Source of the DNA: Chryseobacterium elymi
Lineage (GTDB): Bacteria; Bacteroidota; Bacteroidia; Flavobacteriales; Weeksellaceae
Direction: 5' to 3'
Length of the DNA stretch: 64,000 nucleotides
Assembly (NCBI RefSeq): GCF_003385495.1
Contig: NZ_QNUH01000007.1
Coordinates: 124,001 to 188,000, forward strand
Position numbers and translations under genes: made by a program. The notes below the pieces were generated by a model. The model worked only from the letters and a program-made list of their open reading frames with translations. It had not been told where the DNA came from and searched no databases. This document shows positions 37,769 to 46,851 of the stretch, piece after piece; position 1 is the first letter of the stretch; each line of letters begins with the position of its first letter.

Positions 37769-37865
37769 GATTATTTTTAATTTGGACCGCGAAGATAGAT
37801 ATTTTTTTCAACAATCAGTAAATCAAGTTCAACATTAATCATTTCAAAATGCTATTTTTTTTCCT

Positions 37866-37873
37866 TATTTTTG
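37866..37873 (+). promoter_or_regulatory. -7 box abutting the recJ start
   Basis: TATTTTTG matches TAnnTTTG and ends only four bases before the recJ ATG, so the transcript would be leaderless or nearly so. Confidence 0.45.
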
Positions 37874-37877
37874 TGAA

Positions 37878-39590
37878 ATGAGTCAGAAATGGATTTACAA
37901 GCCCGAGCCCGATGAGGAAGTTGTGGACAGATTAAGTTCGTCACTTGGTTTTGGTACTTTTGAATCTAAGCTCCTCGTTCTAAGAGGAATTGACAATTAT
38001 CAAAAGGCCAGAGAATTTTTTAAACCCAACCTCAACGATATACACAGTCCGTTTTTAATGGCAGATATGCAGAAAGCTGTAGAACGTATCGCAACTGCAA
38101 TTGAAAATGGCGAAAAAATACTGGTTTATGGAGATTACGATGTAGACGGAACTACGGCTGTTGCCTTAATGTATCTTTACCTCAGCAAAATTGTTGAGAA
38201 GAAATATTTAGATTATTATATCCCTGACAGGAATTCTGAAGGATACGGAATTTCTACCGAAGGTATTGATTTTGCCAAAGAGAACGGTTTCTCCCTGATC
38301 ATTGCTCTGGACTGCGGTATCAAAGCTACTGACATGGTAAAATATGCACAGGACAAGGGGATTGATTTTATTATCTGCGACCATCACCTTCCGGGTGAAG
38401 AGATTCCGAACGCAGTAGCTGTTCTGGATCCGAAAAGAAACGACTGCAGATATCCTTTTAAAGAACTTTCAGGATGTGGAGTGGGCTTTAAGCTTTGCCA
38501 GGGATTGAATACCATCTATAAGATCCCTGAAGCCGAATTGTTCGAACTGACCGATCTTTTGGCCATTTCCATAGCGGCAGATATTGTCTCAATGACCGGA
38601 GAAAACAGGGTATTGGCCAAAATGGGATTAAAAGTCCTCAGAAAAACAAGAAACCTTGGATTAAGATTATTAATTCCGGAAGATAAACTTTCTCACTTTG
38701 AAATTTCAAATATTGTTTTTGAAATTGCTCCAAAAATTAATGCAGCGGGAAGAATTTCACAGGGAAAAGCGGCAGTAGAACTTATGGTTTCTGACAATCT
38801 GAAACATGCCAACCAGATCGTAAGTGATATTATGGATCTTAATGATGAAAGGCGTGAACTGGATATGAATTCCACGCTTTCTGCTCTGAACCAAATTGTT
38901 GAATCTCAGCAGCAAACGAAGTATTCTACCATTGTTTATCATCCTGAATGGAACAAAGGAGTTATTGGCATTGTGGCATCAAGACTTATTGAGACTTATT
39001 ACAAGCCTACTTTAGTATTTACTGACGGCAATAATGGGGAAATGGTGGCTTCTGCGAGATCGGTTTCTGATTTTGACGTTCATGAAGCGCTTGATATGTG
39101 TTCTGAATATTTCCTGAAATTCGGTGGACATCATGCCGCTGCAGGACTTTCGATGGAAAAGGATAAATTTGAGGCTTTCAAAATAAAATTTGAGAAAATA
39201 GTTTCTGAAAAGATTCAGGAACACCAGCAGGAACCTTCTATCACGATAGATTCTGAGATCAAAGTGGATGAGATTAACAGGGAATTCATCAACTTCCATA
39301 GAAAGCTGGCTCCATTCGGCCCTCATAATATGAAACCTATTCTTACCCTGACTGACCAAAAACTGTCCGGATATGTAAAAACAATGGGGAAAGATAACAA
39401 TCACCTGAAATTTTACATCAAGCAGGAATCTACGGGTAGAAATATAGAATGTGTAGGCTTTAAACTTGGGCAGTATGTAGAAGATTTTAAAAATAAAAAG
39501 TTTGATCTTGCCTTTACCTTAGAAGAAAATCACTGGAAAGGAAATGTAACGCATTATTTGAATATAAAGGATGTGAAATTCAGGGATTAG
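37878..39590 (+). CDS. recJ: Single-stranded-DNA-specific 5'-3' exonuclease RecJ
   Basis: DHH-family exonuclease used in recombination and mismatch repair; 570 residues, typical. Motif I is VYGDYDVDGTTAVA (near 88), the DHH motif is ICDHHLPGEEIPNA (near 168), DHHA1 has SARSVSDFDVHEAL and GGHHAAAGLSM, and a C-terminal OB domain follows. The last codons and the TAG stop (TTCAGGGATTAG) lie within the left arm of the telomere-like repeat that bounds the next ORF, so the true ancestral C-terminus may have been altered by that insertion. Confidence 0.96.
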   Translation: MSQKWIYKPEPDEEVVDRLSSSLGFGTFESKLLVLRGIDNYQKAREFFKPNLNDIHSPFLMADMQKAVERIATAIENGEKILVYGDYDVDGTTAVALMYLYLSKIVEKKYLDYYIPDRNSEGYGISTEGIDFAKENGFSLIIALDCGIKATDMVKYAQDKGIDFIICDHHLPGEEIPNAVAVLDPKRNDCRYPFKELSGCGVGFKLCQGLNTIYKIPEAELFELTDLLAISIAADIVSMTGENRVLAKMGLKVLRKTRNLGLRLLIPEDKLSHFEISNIVFEIAPKINAAGRISQGKAAVELMVSDNLKHANQIVSDIMDLNDERRELDMNSTLSALNQIVESQQQTKYSTIVYHPEWNKGVIGIVASRLIETYYKPTLVFTDGNNGEMVASARSVSDFDVHEALDMCSEYFLKFGGHHAAAGLSMEKDKFEAFKIKFEKIVSEKIQEHQQEPSITIDSEIKVDEINREFINFHRKLAPFGPHNMKPILTLTDQKLSGYVKTMGKDNNHLKFYIKQESTGRNIECVGFKLGQYVEDFKNKKFDLAFTLEENHWKGNVTHYLNIKDVKFRD

Positions 39591-39985
39591 GGATTAGGGC
39601 TTATGGGGAATTATAAAGAATTATTGGTATGGCAAAAGTCAGTACATTTTGTAACTGAAATTTATACCTATACCAAAAATTTCCTAAAAGAAGAAATTTA
39701 TGCTCTTACCAATCAGATCCGGCGCTCTGCAGTTTCTATTCCGTCCAATATTGCAGAAGGGCATTCACGAAGATCAACCTTAGGTTACATTCAATTTTTA
39801 AAAATTGCCCGGGGAAGCTGTGCAGAGCTGGAAACGCAGCTCATTATTTCAAGAAATCTGAATTACTTAAGCCTTGAAAATTTTCAAAAGCTAAGTGAAG
39901 CAACATCTGAAATAGCAAAAATGCTTAACGCTATTATCACAAAATTACAATCCAACCCTAATCCCTAATCTCTTAAACCTAAGCC
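39581..39985 (+). mobile_element. Inverted-repeat-bounded unit carrying a four-helix-bundle ORF (putative)
   Basis: GATTAGGGATTAGGG (39585-39599) and its exact inverse CCCTAATCCCTAATC (39956-39970) flank one ORF with hardly any spare sequence. The left arm supplies the recJ stop and abuts the ORF start; the right arm encodes the ORF's end (SNPNP and stop). Beyond the right arm CTTAAACCTAAGCCCTGA continues the pattern. It may be a passive mobile cassette; no transposase is present. Confidence 0.45.
39603..39968 (+). CDS. Four-helix-bundle protein (23S rRNA IVP/S23 family, bAvd-like)
   Basis: A protein of 121 residues of the family TIGR02436. It has the typical parts: YKELLVWQKSVHFVTEIY at the start, ALTNQIRRSAVSIPSNIAEGHSR, and GSCAELETQLIISRNLNYL. 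Four amphipathic helices with basic surface are expected. Relatives are encoded in intervening sequences of 23S rRNA genes or serve as Avd in diversity-generating retroelements; most copies in Bacteroidota have no known role. No 23S gene or reverse transcriptase is nearby. It is bounded by perfect 15-bp inverted repeats. Confidence 0.9.
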   Translation: MGNYKELLVWQKSVHFVTEIYTYTKNFLKEEIYALTNQIRRSAVSIPSNIAEGHSRRSTLGYIQFLKIARGSCAELETQLIISRNLNYLSLENFQKLSEATSEIAKMLNAIITKLQSNPNP

Positions 39986-39992
39986 CTGACAC

Positions 39993-40577
39993 ATGAAAAA
40001 AATCGGCTTATTTTTCGGTTCTTTTAACCCGATCCATATCGGACATTTAATTCTGGCTAATTATATCCTGGAAAATTCTGACATGGATGAACTGTGGTTT
40101 GTTGTAAGCCCCCAAAACCCTTTTAAAGATAAAAAATCTCTTCTGAAAGATCACAACAGGCTGGATATGGTACAGCTTGCTGTAAAAAGCTATCCGAAAA
40201 TGAGAGCTTCGAATGTAGAGTTTTCACTTCCTAAGCCAAGTTATACCATAGATACGCTTACCTATCTTCATGAAAAGTATCCTAACTATTCCTTCAGCCT
40301 GATTATGGGGGAAGATAACCTGGACAGTCTTCATAAATGGAAAAATTCTGATCTGTTGATTAAAAATCATCATATTATTGTCTATCCAAGGGTTTTTGAA
40401 GGAGAAAAGAAAGATTCCGAATACCTGCAGCATGAAAACATTTCTGTTATTAAGGCTCCGGTTATTGAACTTTCCGCCACGGAGATCAGAAATATGATCA
40501 AGGAAGGAAAAAATGTACGTCCGATGCTTCCTCCGGAAGTCTTTGAATATTTGGACGGAAGCAGTTTTTATAAGTAA
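39993..40577 (+). CDS. nadD: Nicotinate-nucleotide adenylyltransferase
   Basis: Forms deamido-NAD from nicotinate mononucleotide and ATP. Its 194 residues are typical. The nucleotidyltransferase motif is FFGSFNPIHIGHLILANY (GSFNPIHIGH), and the second motif is SATEIRNMIKEGK. VSPQNPFKDKK and LIMGEDNLDSLHKWK are family hallmarks. Start ATG follows the repeat arm by about 20 bases. Probably read from the recJ direction through the inserted unit. Confidence 0.96.
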   Translation: MKKIGLFFGSFNPIHIGHLILANYILENSDMDELWFVVSPQNPFKDKKSLLKDHNRLDMVQLAVKSYPKMRASNVEFSLPKPSYTIDTLTYLHEKYPNYSFSLIMGEDNLDSLHKWKNSDLLIKNHHIIVYPRVFEGEKKDSEYLQHENISVIKAPVIELSATEIRNMIKEGKNVRPMLPPEVFEYLDGSSFYK

Positions 40578-40640
40578 TTTTACAAATAGATATTAGAAAC
40601 TAGATATCAGAAGTTAGAAACTGATCGTTTTAAAATTGCT
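40578..40640. repeat. TTAGAAACTAGATAT-type short repeat
   Basis: The gap after nadD contains ATATTAGAAACTAGATATCAGAAGTTAGAAACT, shown here as alternating units of AGATAT and TTAGAAACT in direct order. It is another purine-rich intergenic repeat of the type scattered through this window. Confidence 0.45.
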
Positions 40641-40668
40641 ATTATCATCTTTCAACTTAACTCAAGGC

Positions 40669-41007
40669 ATGGAATTCATCGAAAAATTTTTCTCAAAATA
40701 TCCTCAGGAAAAAGTCATTAAGTGGTTTAAGCAAATCTGTTTGGCTGAAGCTGTTTCGTGGTTTTTCCTATTCACCGCAATGACCTGGATACGCATTGAT
40801 CCGGAAGGCGTTTTTCCTATTGTGTATATCAGTACTATCGGCAGCATTCACGGATTATTTTTTACACTTTACCTGATCTTTCTACCTGCGATAAGAAAAA
40901 TATACACGTGGGATGATGAAGACAGTGTCTTTGCATTAATTTCCGCGTTTTTCCCTTTTGCTACCATCTGGATAGATAAAAAGCTGGCCCGATTCGACCG
41001 GGAATAA
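40669..41007 (+). CDS. DUF3817 small membrane protein
   Basis: A protein of 112 residues from the ATG at 40669 (MEFIEKFFSKYP). It has three membrane helices: AEAVSWFFLFTAMTW, ISTIGSIHGLFFTLYLIFL and ISAFFPFATIWIDKKL. The His in GSIHG and the C-terminal FPFATIWIDKKL are conserved in DUF3817 (YdzA-like) proteins. Function unknown. The open frame's 11 extra upstream residues are not family-like. Confidence 0.8.
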   Translation: MEFIEKFFSKYPQEKVIKWFKQICLAEAVSWFFLFTAMTWIRIDPEGVFPIVYISTIGSIHGLFFTLYLIFLPAIRKIYTWDDEDSVFALISAFFPFATIWIDKKLARFDRE

Positions 41008-41035
41008 TATTTTTTTTCCATAAAATTTACATTTT

Positions 41036-41060
41036 ACTGTAACAAAATTCTTGTTACAGT
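41036..41060. repeat. Perfect 10-bp inverted repeat before the beta-barrel pair
   Basis: ACTGTAACAA and TTGTTACAGT flank AATTC. It may end the DUF3817 transcript (only a weak T-run follows) or serve as an operator for the promoter 110 bases further on. Confidence 0.5.
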
Positions 41061-41167
41061 TGTCTTATTGTGTAGAAACTCAAAAGTATTTGAATTTTAA
41101 TTTAAAACTTTTAACCCTGTAAATCAGAATGTTAAATTAATAATATAAATATTTTAAGTACTTTGTA

Positions 41168-41199
41168 TTGCATAATACTGTTTTTATTATATATCTTTG
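41168..41199 (+). promoter_or_regulatory. Promoter of the tandem outer-membrane beta-barrel genes
   Basis: TTG at 41168-41170 and TATCTTTG at 41192-41199 are 21 bases apart, a good match to the flavobacterial TTG-N(17-23)-TAnnTTTG promoter. It rules out the upstream open frame start at 41163 and leaves a leader of about 45 bases. Confidence 0.65.
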
Positions 41200-41252
41200 C
41201 TATGTTAAATAATAACAGATACAAGCTATTAAACCACAAAAAAATAATGACC

Positions 41253-43484
41253 ATGAAAACTCAGATTCTAATTGCCGCACTATTTTTCAGCGGGCTGGCA
41301 GCTGCCCAGCAGTCAAAAGATACCCTGAAAGTAAAAAATATTGAAGCTGTAAATATCAAGAAGCAGGTTTTCAAAAAACAAAGCGACCGTTTCATATATG
41401 ATGTAGCATCCTCACCTATTGCGAAAGGAACCAATACTTTCAATCTTCTGAAGCAGACTCCGATGCTCTCAAGCGTAGACGGAAAATCTTTGAAAATCAT
41501 GGGAAAATCTGATGTAGTGATCTATATCAACAATAAAAAGTCCAATATGGATGCTGAGGCACTGATCGAAATGCTGAAGGGAACTCCATCTGAAGATATC
41601 CAGAAAATTGAAGTGATCACAACGCCAGGAAGTGAATTTCAGGTAGAGTCCAATGAAGGAGTAATCAATATTGTGATGAAAAAGAAGAAAAGTGATGGCT
41701 ACAACGGAACTTTGAAGATGAATAATGAACAGGCTTACTACAACAATCCTTCTGCGGGAGCTTCATTTAATTTCAGAAAAAGCAAATGGTCTGTGAATTC
41801 AAATTTCAATACGGGAAGCTGGACAGACCGTGAAAGATATACTTTATCGAACGGAGATTCTACTTTCAGAAATGAATCTTTCGGATATAATGATGATCCA
41901 AACAAGAATGTGGGTGGAAGCGTGAATATTGATTACGAGATCAATAAGAACCACAGTTTAGGGTTTACCTATAACATGAGGTATAATAAGAGTTTCAATT
42001 CAATTCTTGATGTAACGAACTGGCAAAACGGCGCACTTGTGAACAGAACCGTCAACAATGAGAACGCACAAACAAGAAATCATTCTTTCAATCTGAATTA
42101 TGAAATCAAAACAGATTCTATCGGAAGTAAGCTTACTTCTAATGTTTCTTATTTATGGTTCAACAGGGATAAAATGAGCATGAATGAAAGTTTTCCGCTC
42201 AATAGTGATAAGAAAAATATATACAGTGCGCTGCAGCAATCCGTTCCTCAAATTATTAATAATTATGCCGCGAACATTGATTATCTGAAAAAGACAGCTA
42301 AAGGCAGCACATGGCTGATGGGAGTAAGCTACAACCACACCAATACGGATAATGATACGAGACAGGATGATATTGAAAATGGGGTGATCATTAATAATGA
42401 GAATCAGACCAATCACTTCATCTATAAGGAAAGAATCCTGGGTGCTTATATTACCTATGAAAGAAAGCTAAGCGAGAAATTGTCAGGAAAAATAGGAACC
42501 CGTTATGAAATGACCAGAAGCAGCGGCGAGATTCTTGGTAAAACAAGCTTCGACAGAAATTATAACAATCTGCTTCCCTATCTTAATTTAAATTATGCCA
42601 TTAGCTCAGATCATAATCTTACCTATAGCTTTTCGAGCAGAATCAGAAGACCCAGATTCTGGGAATTGAATCCTTCAAGAACGTATTTCACACCTAATAA
42701 CTATACACAGAACAATCCTTTCGTACTGGCTTCTAAGTTTTACAATCAGGAACTCAGCTATATGTACAAGAGTGCTTTTTTTGCCAACCTGAGCTTCAAT
42801 TATGTAAAAGATGCTTCAAACCAAATACCTCTGCAGGGCACTGTAACCGGGCCGGAAAAGGATGAAAATGGAAACACGATAATTGCCACCAAAAGATTTT
42901 TAAGATATATAAGAACAAACTATGGTGACAACAAGCAGTTTGGACTGACTTTAGGAATGAACAAATCCTGGTTCAAGGAAATCTGGACAACCAATTATTC
43001 GGTAAACCTGGGGTATAATATCTATAAAGGCTCGGTAACGGAAGATCCTACCTCGGTTCCTGTTGCAGGCCAGACAGAAGTTGTTGAACCTTATATTATC
43101 AATTTCAAAAACTTCAACATATCCGGTAATATCAATAATACTGTCCGTCTTTCTTCGAATAAGGACTGGTTTTTAGGAGTTAATTATTACTATGGTAGCA
43201 AAGTAAAAATTGAAAGCGGAACATTGGGTGTAAGACAGAGCTTTGATGTAAGCTTAAAAAAGATTATGGGCAACTGGACCTTTGTAGCGGAAGTGTATGA
43301 TGTATTTAACCAAAACTATAACAGCATACAGGGAATACAGCCTAACGGAAGTTATAATAATGTTGTCAATTTCGAATATCCAAGAATCCTAAACATTGGG
43401 GTAACCTACAATTTCGGAAACCAGAAACTGAAAAAAGCAAGAGAAATGAAATCCGCCAATGATGCTATAAAATCAAGAACTTAA
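41253..43484 (+). CDS. Outer membrane beta-barrel receptor, TonB-dependent-like (copy 1)
   Basis: Outer-membrane protein of about 743 residues starting MKTQILIAALFFSGLAAAQQ (signal peptide); ATG at 41247 is an alternative. The plug domain is recognisable (FKKQSDRFIYDVASSP, FNLLKQTPML, VVIYINNKKSNMDAEAL, VITTPGSEFQVE), then a large barrel of the OMP_b-brl_3 type ends with aromatic strands (NIGVTYNFGNQK). No carboxypeptidase-like N-terminal extension is present. It has no C-terminal Phe; the end is a short hydrophilic tail (NDAIKSRT). Paralogous to the next gene. Cargo unknown. Confidence 0.88.
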   Translation: MKTQILIAALFFSGLAAAQQSKDTLKVKNIEAVNIKKQVFKKQSDRFIYDVASSPIAKGTNTFNLLKQTPMLSSVDGKSLKIMGKSDVVIYINNKKSNMDAEALIEMLKGTPSEDIQKIEVITTPGSEFQVESNEGVINIVMKKKKSDGYNGTLKMNNEQAYYNNPSAGASFNFRKSKWSVNSNFNTGSWTDRERYTLSNGDSTFRNESFGYNDDPNKNVGGSVNIDYEINKNHSLGFTYNMRYNKSFNSILDVTNWQNGALVNRTVNNENAQTRNHSFNLNYEIKTDSIGSKLTSNVSYLWFNRDKMSMNESFPLNSDKKNIYSALQQSVPQIINNYAANIDYLKKTAKGSTWLMGVSYNHTNTDNDTRQDDIENGVIINNENQTNHFIYKERILGAYITYERKLSEKLSGKIGTRYEMTRSSGEILGKTSFDRNYNNLLPYLNLNYAISSDHNLTYSFSSRIRRPRFWELNPSRTYFTPNNYTQNNPFVLASKFYNQELSYMYKSAFFANLSFNYVKDASNQIPLQGTVTGPEKDENGNTIIATKRFLRYIRTNYGDNKQFGLTLGMNKSWFKEIWTTNYSVNLGYNIYKGSVTEDPTSVPVAGQTEVVEPYIINFKNFNISGNINNTVRLSSNKDWFLGVNYYYGSKVKIESGTLGVRQSFDVSLKKIMGNWTFVAEVYDVFNQNYNSIQGIQPNGSYNNVVNFEYPRILNIGVTYNFGNQKLKKAREMKSANDAIKSRT

Positions 43485-43549
43485 GTTTTATAAAAATTAC
43501 AACCTCCACAACCACTCCGTCTCACAACGGCATTTAAATAAGAAGAATC

Positions 43550-45862
43550 ATGAAAAAGATCATTGTACTGGCAGCGGCTATCTCAGGAAGCGTAGTTTTT
43601 GCCCAAGAAAAAAAATCCGACACGGTAAAAACGAAATCTATAGAAGGAATTACTCTTACAAAACAGGTTTTTAAGAAACAGAGCGACCGTTTTGTATATG
43701 ATGTTGCAGCATCTCCCGTTGCCAAAGGAAATACCACTTTTGATTTATTGAAACAAACTCCGCTTCTGTCCTCAACGGATGATAAAACATTAAAGATCGC
43801 AGGAAAAAATAATGCTCTGATCTATATCAACGGAAGAAAAACAAATATGGATGCGGAATCTTTGGTACAGCTTCTCAAAAACACGCCCGCAGAAAATATC
43901 CTGAAAATTGAGGTAATTACCGTTCCTGGCAGCGAATATCAGGTAGAATCTTCAGACGGTATCATCAATATTGTCATGAAGAAAAAGATAAGTGACGGCA
44001 CCAACGGCAATATGCGGATGTCTAATACTCAAAATAAATATAATGCGAGCCAGGCAAGTTTCTCAGTGAACTATCGTAAGGATAAGCTGGGGATAAGCGG
44101 TAACCTGAACGGCGGGGAAAATATCTCACCTCAATCCTATATCCTAAGAAACGGAACCGGCCAACTGAAAAATGAATCTGTAGGTGATATTGATGATCCA
44201 AACAAAAACATCGGCGGCTATCTAAATATTGACTATCAGCTTAATGAAAACAACAATCTGGCTTTATCATGGAACTCATGGGCCAATAGAAGCTATAATT
44301 CAACGATCGACCTTTTTAATACGCTGATTCAGCCAAACGATAAGGGTATAATCGAAACTTCTTATACAAGAACAAAAAACAGAGAAGATGCCCGAAATTA
44401 TAATAACTCAGTTAATTTAAATTATGAATTAAAACTTGATTCATTGGGAAGTAAGCTGAATGTAAATGCAGCCTATCTCATTTACAAAAGATTTCAGTTT
44501 TCAAAAAACAACACGTTGCTTCCGGGAATAACCAATTGGGAAGATTTTTCAAGGACGAAAAAAACAATTGTTCAGGATATCCCACAGATCATCAATAATT
44601 TTTCGGGAACTGTAGATTATATCCAAAAGTTAAAAAATGACTTCACATTCTCTGCCGGAGGGAATTTTAATAAAACAAAAACTGATAACGATACAAAGAA
44701 CCTTACCTACGATTATATATATAAAGCTAACGGAGAACTGGCCAAAATAGAAACCACTCCCGAGCTTAATCACTTTATCTATGATGAAAATATTTACGGA
44801 CTTTATTTAACCTTTGAAAAAAAATTCTCGGATAAATTTTCCGGAAAGGTAGGGGCAAGATACGAGATCACCAACAGTTTAGGAACAGCAGACAGCTACA
44901 ATCCTAAAGATCCTGTGGAACCACAAAGGCATCAGGTCATTGAAAGAGATTACAACAATTTTTTGCCGTATTTAAGCTTCAATTATGCCATTAATGATAA
45001 AAATAATATATCCTATTCATTCTCAAGCAGAATGAGAAGACCAAGCTTCTGGGAGCTTAATCCGGTAAGAAATTATATCACAGAATATAATTATACACAA
45101 AACAATCCTTTTGTAAAGGCATCGTCCACTTACAACCAGGAGCTGACGTATATGTATAAAAATTCATATTTCCTGATTCTGAATCACTCATATTTCAAAG
45201 ATCAGATTACTCAGGTTCCTTTACAGGGGTATACTAAAACAGCTGGGGGCAAAGTGAGTGAACAAAGTGTACTGCGCTACATCAGAACCAATTTTGGGGA
45301 CAAGCAGGAAATGTCTGCGATGGTTGGAATTCAAAAGACGTTCTTCAAACAGTATTTAACGTTGAACTTCAATGCAGGAATCCAGCATAATATTAACAAC
45401 GGCTCCCTTGCTGAAGACCCGACAACAGGTGATACATTTGTAGATAAAGACGGAAATGCACTGGTATATACTAATAATGTAAAATCAACAAGTTTAATTA
45501 TTACCAGTAATAACACGCTCCGTCTGGATAAAAAGAAAACCTGGTTCCTGGGTGTTAATTATTTCTTTGTTGACAAACAGCAAATTGAACTGGGAATGCT
45601 AAAAAATCTGATGAGCCTGGATCTGAGCATCAAAAAAAACTGGAACAACTGGACTTTTGCCGTGAATCTTAATGATGTACTGAGAACAAACGTTGTGGAA
45701 ATTGAAGATTTTCAGGCCAATGAAAATTATAACTACATCAGAAATGATCAGTACAGAAGAAGTGTAACTGTGAGCCTTACTTATAATTTCGGAAACCAGA
45801 AAGTGAAAAAGGTAAGAGACATCGAAGGAGCTTCTGACGCCATTAAAAGCAGAACAAGATAG
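43550..45862 (+). CDS. Outer membrane beta-barrel receptor, TonB-dependent-like (copy 2)
   Basis: Tandem paralogue of the preceding gene, 770 residues. Same elements in the same order: signal peptide MKKIIVLAAAISGSVVFAQE, FKKQSDRFVYDVAASP, FDLLKQTPLLSS, NALIYINGRKTNMDAESL, VITVPGSEYQVESSDG, FSSRMRRPSFWELNPVRNY and the tail ASDAIKSRTR. The tail is almost the same as in copy 1 (NDAIKSRT), indicating a recent tandem duplication with divergence mainly in barrel loops. The gap of 65 bases has no terminator, so the pair is probably one operon. A palindromic terminator follows. Confidence 0.88.
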   Translation: MKKIIVLAAAISGSVVFAQEKKSDTVKTKSIEGITLTKQVFKKQSDRFVYDVAASPVAKGNTTFDLLKQTPLLSSTDDKTLKIAGKNNALIYINGRKTNMDAESLVQLLKNTPAENILKIEVITVPGSEYQVESSDGIINIVMKKKISDGTNGNMRMSNTQNKYNASQASFSVNYRKDKLGISGNLNGGENISPQSYILRNGTGQLKNESVGDIDDPNKNIGGYLNIDYQLNENNNLALSWNSWANRSYNSTIDLFNTLIQPNDKGIIETSYTRTKNREDARNYNNSVNLNYELKLDSLGSKLNVNAAYLIYKRFQFSKNNTLLPGITNWEDFSRTKKTIVQDIPQIINNFSGTVDYIQKLKNDFTFSAGGNFNKTKTDNDTKNLTYDYIYKANGELAKIETTPELNHFIYDENIYGLYLTFEKKFSDKFSGKVGARYEITNSLGTADSYNPKDPVEPQRHQVIERDYNNFLPYLSFNYAINDKNNISYSFSSRMRRPSFWELNPVRNYITEYNYTQNNPFVKASSTYNQELTYMYKNSYFLILNHSYFKDQITQVPLQGYTKTAGGKVSEQSVLRYIRTNFGDKQEMSAMVGIQKTFFKQYLTLNFNAGIQHNINNGSLAEDPTTGDTFVDKDGNALVYTNNVKSTSLIITSNNTLRLDKKKTWFLGVNYFFVDKQQIELGMLKNLMSLDLSIKKNWNNWTFAVNLNDVLRTNVVEIEDFQANENYNYIRNDQYRRSVTVSLTYNFGNQKVKKVRDIEGASDAIKSRTR

Positions 45863-45899
45863 AATTATCATTTCTTCATATCAATTATTTTGTGGTAAG

Positions 45900-45926
45900 A
45901 CCCGCCGGAATTCCGGCGGGTTTTCT
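45900..45926 (+). terminator. Terminator of the beta-barrel operon
   Basis: ACCCGCCGG and CCGGCGGGT (with AATT between, a full palindrome) form a GC-rich 9-bp stem followed by TTTTC. It is placed directly after the second receptor gene. Confidence 0.8.
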
Positions 45927-45932
45927 ATCTTT

Positions 45933-46820
45933 ATGATTATGCATAAAAGTTGTCTGATCATTCTGTATTTTCTTTCTGTATGTCTTTTCTGGACCGGCTG
46001 CAAAGAGAATACAATAACACTGGATAAGAATATCATTTTTGAAAAAGAAAAAAATATCCGGTATGGAGATGGTTCCGGAGAAAAATTAGATCTTTATATT
46101 CCTAAAAATAAGGACTCAATAAAAGGTGTTTTTATTATTATTCATGGAGGTGGCTGGCGAAGTGGAGATAAGTCCCAACTTACATTCTTTACCCTTTCTA
46201 TGATGCAGAAATTTCCTGATTATGCTTTTGCCAATATGAATTACACATTGGCAGATAATGATTCCTTTATTCTTCCCGGTCAAACAAGAGACATTGATAA
46301 TGCTTTGGATTTTTTAGTTAAAAAATCTGTGGAAATGAAGTTTACACCTGAATTTATTTTGCTTGGAAACAGCGCAGGCGCACACCTATCAATGTTATAC
46401 GGATATAATAGGATTTTCGACCATAAACATAGAACAAAAGTTAGAGCAATTGTAAATATTGTAGGGCCTGCAGATTTAAATAGTGCTGATTTCAAAAATT
46501 ATTATGACTATTATTTCGTTGAAAAACATATGATGGATCTATCAAAGCCAACTCCAACAGATATTACCCATCTCGATATTCCGAATCCTATTTTTTGGAT
46601 CAATAAAACATCTCCGCCTACTATTTCCTTTTATGGAAACAGGGATCAGGTCGTTCCTTTATCTCAAAAGATAAAATTAGATTCTGCTTTGGTTCAGAAT
46701 AAAGTAAAGCATGAAACCTATGAATTCAGTGGTGGACATCTGGACTGGGACAAGGCTCCAAATGATGCATTTCTGATTGATAAAATTGCCGTTTTCCTTA
46801 ATCAAACTGATAAAAAATAA
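45933..46820 (+). CDS. Lipoprotein alpha/beta hydrolase (carboxylesterase/BD-FAE-like)
   Basis: A protein of 295 residues with a lipoprotein signal ending FWTGC (Cys near 23), so it is probably anchored to the membrane. The catalytic parts are the oxyanion HGGGWRSGDKS, nucleophile Ser in LGNSAGAHLSML, Asp in YGNRDQVVPLS and His in GGHLDWDKAPND. This fits the bacterial esterase/lipase family related to BD-FAE and acetyl-xylan esterases. It lies between two possible sugar-related genes (receptors and the GH43 gene), which suits deacetylation of plant glycans, but that is inference. It ends at a terminator shared with the convergent GH43 gene. Confidence 0.85.
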   Translation: MIMHKSCLIILYFLSVCLFWTGCKENTITLDKNIIFEKEKNIRYGDGSGEKLDLYIPKNKDSIKGVFIIIHGGGWRSGDKSQLTFFTLSMMQKFPDYAFANMNYTLADNDSFILPGQTRDIDNALDFLVKKSVEMKFTPEFILLGNSAGAHLSMLYGYNRIFDHKHRTKVRAIVNIVGPADLNSADFKNYYDYYFVEKHMMDLSKPTPTDITHLDIPNPIFWINKTSPPTISFYGNRDQVVPLSQKIKLDSALVQNKVKHETYEFSGGHLDWDKAPNDAFLIDKIAVFLNQTDKK

Positions 46821-46847
46821 ACGCTTTGAAATTCTCAAAGCGTTTTA
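46820..46847. terminator. Bidirectional terminator between esterase and GH43 genes
   Basis: AACGCTTTGA (46820-46829) and TCAAAGCGTT (46835-46844) form a 10-bp stem with an AATTC loop; TTTTAC follows on the plus strand and TTATTTTTT on the minus strand. Confidence 0.8.
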
Positions 46848-46851
46848 CTTT

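Noticed and set aside
41163-41252. Start of the first barrel gene at 41163
   Set aside because: It would begin upstream of the promoter's -7 box (41192-41199); the signal peptide begins at 41253.
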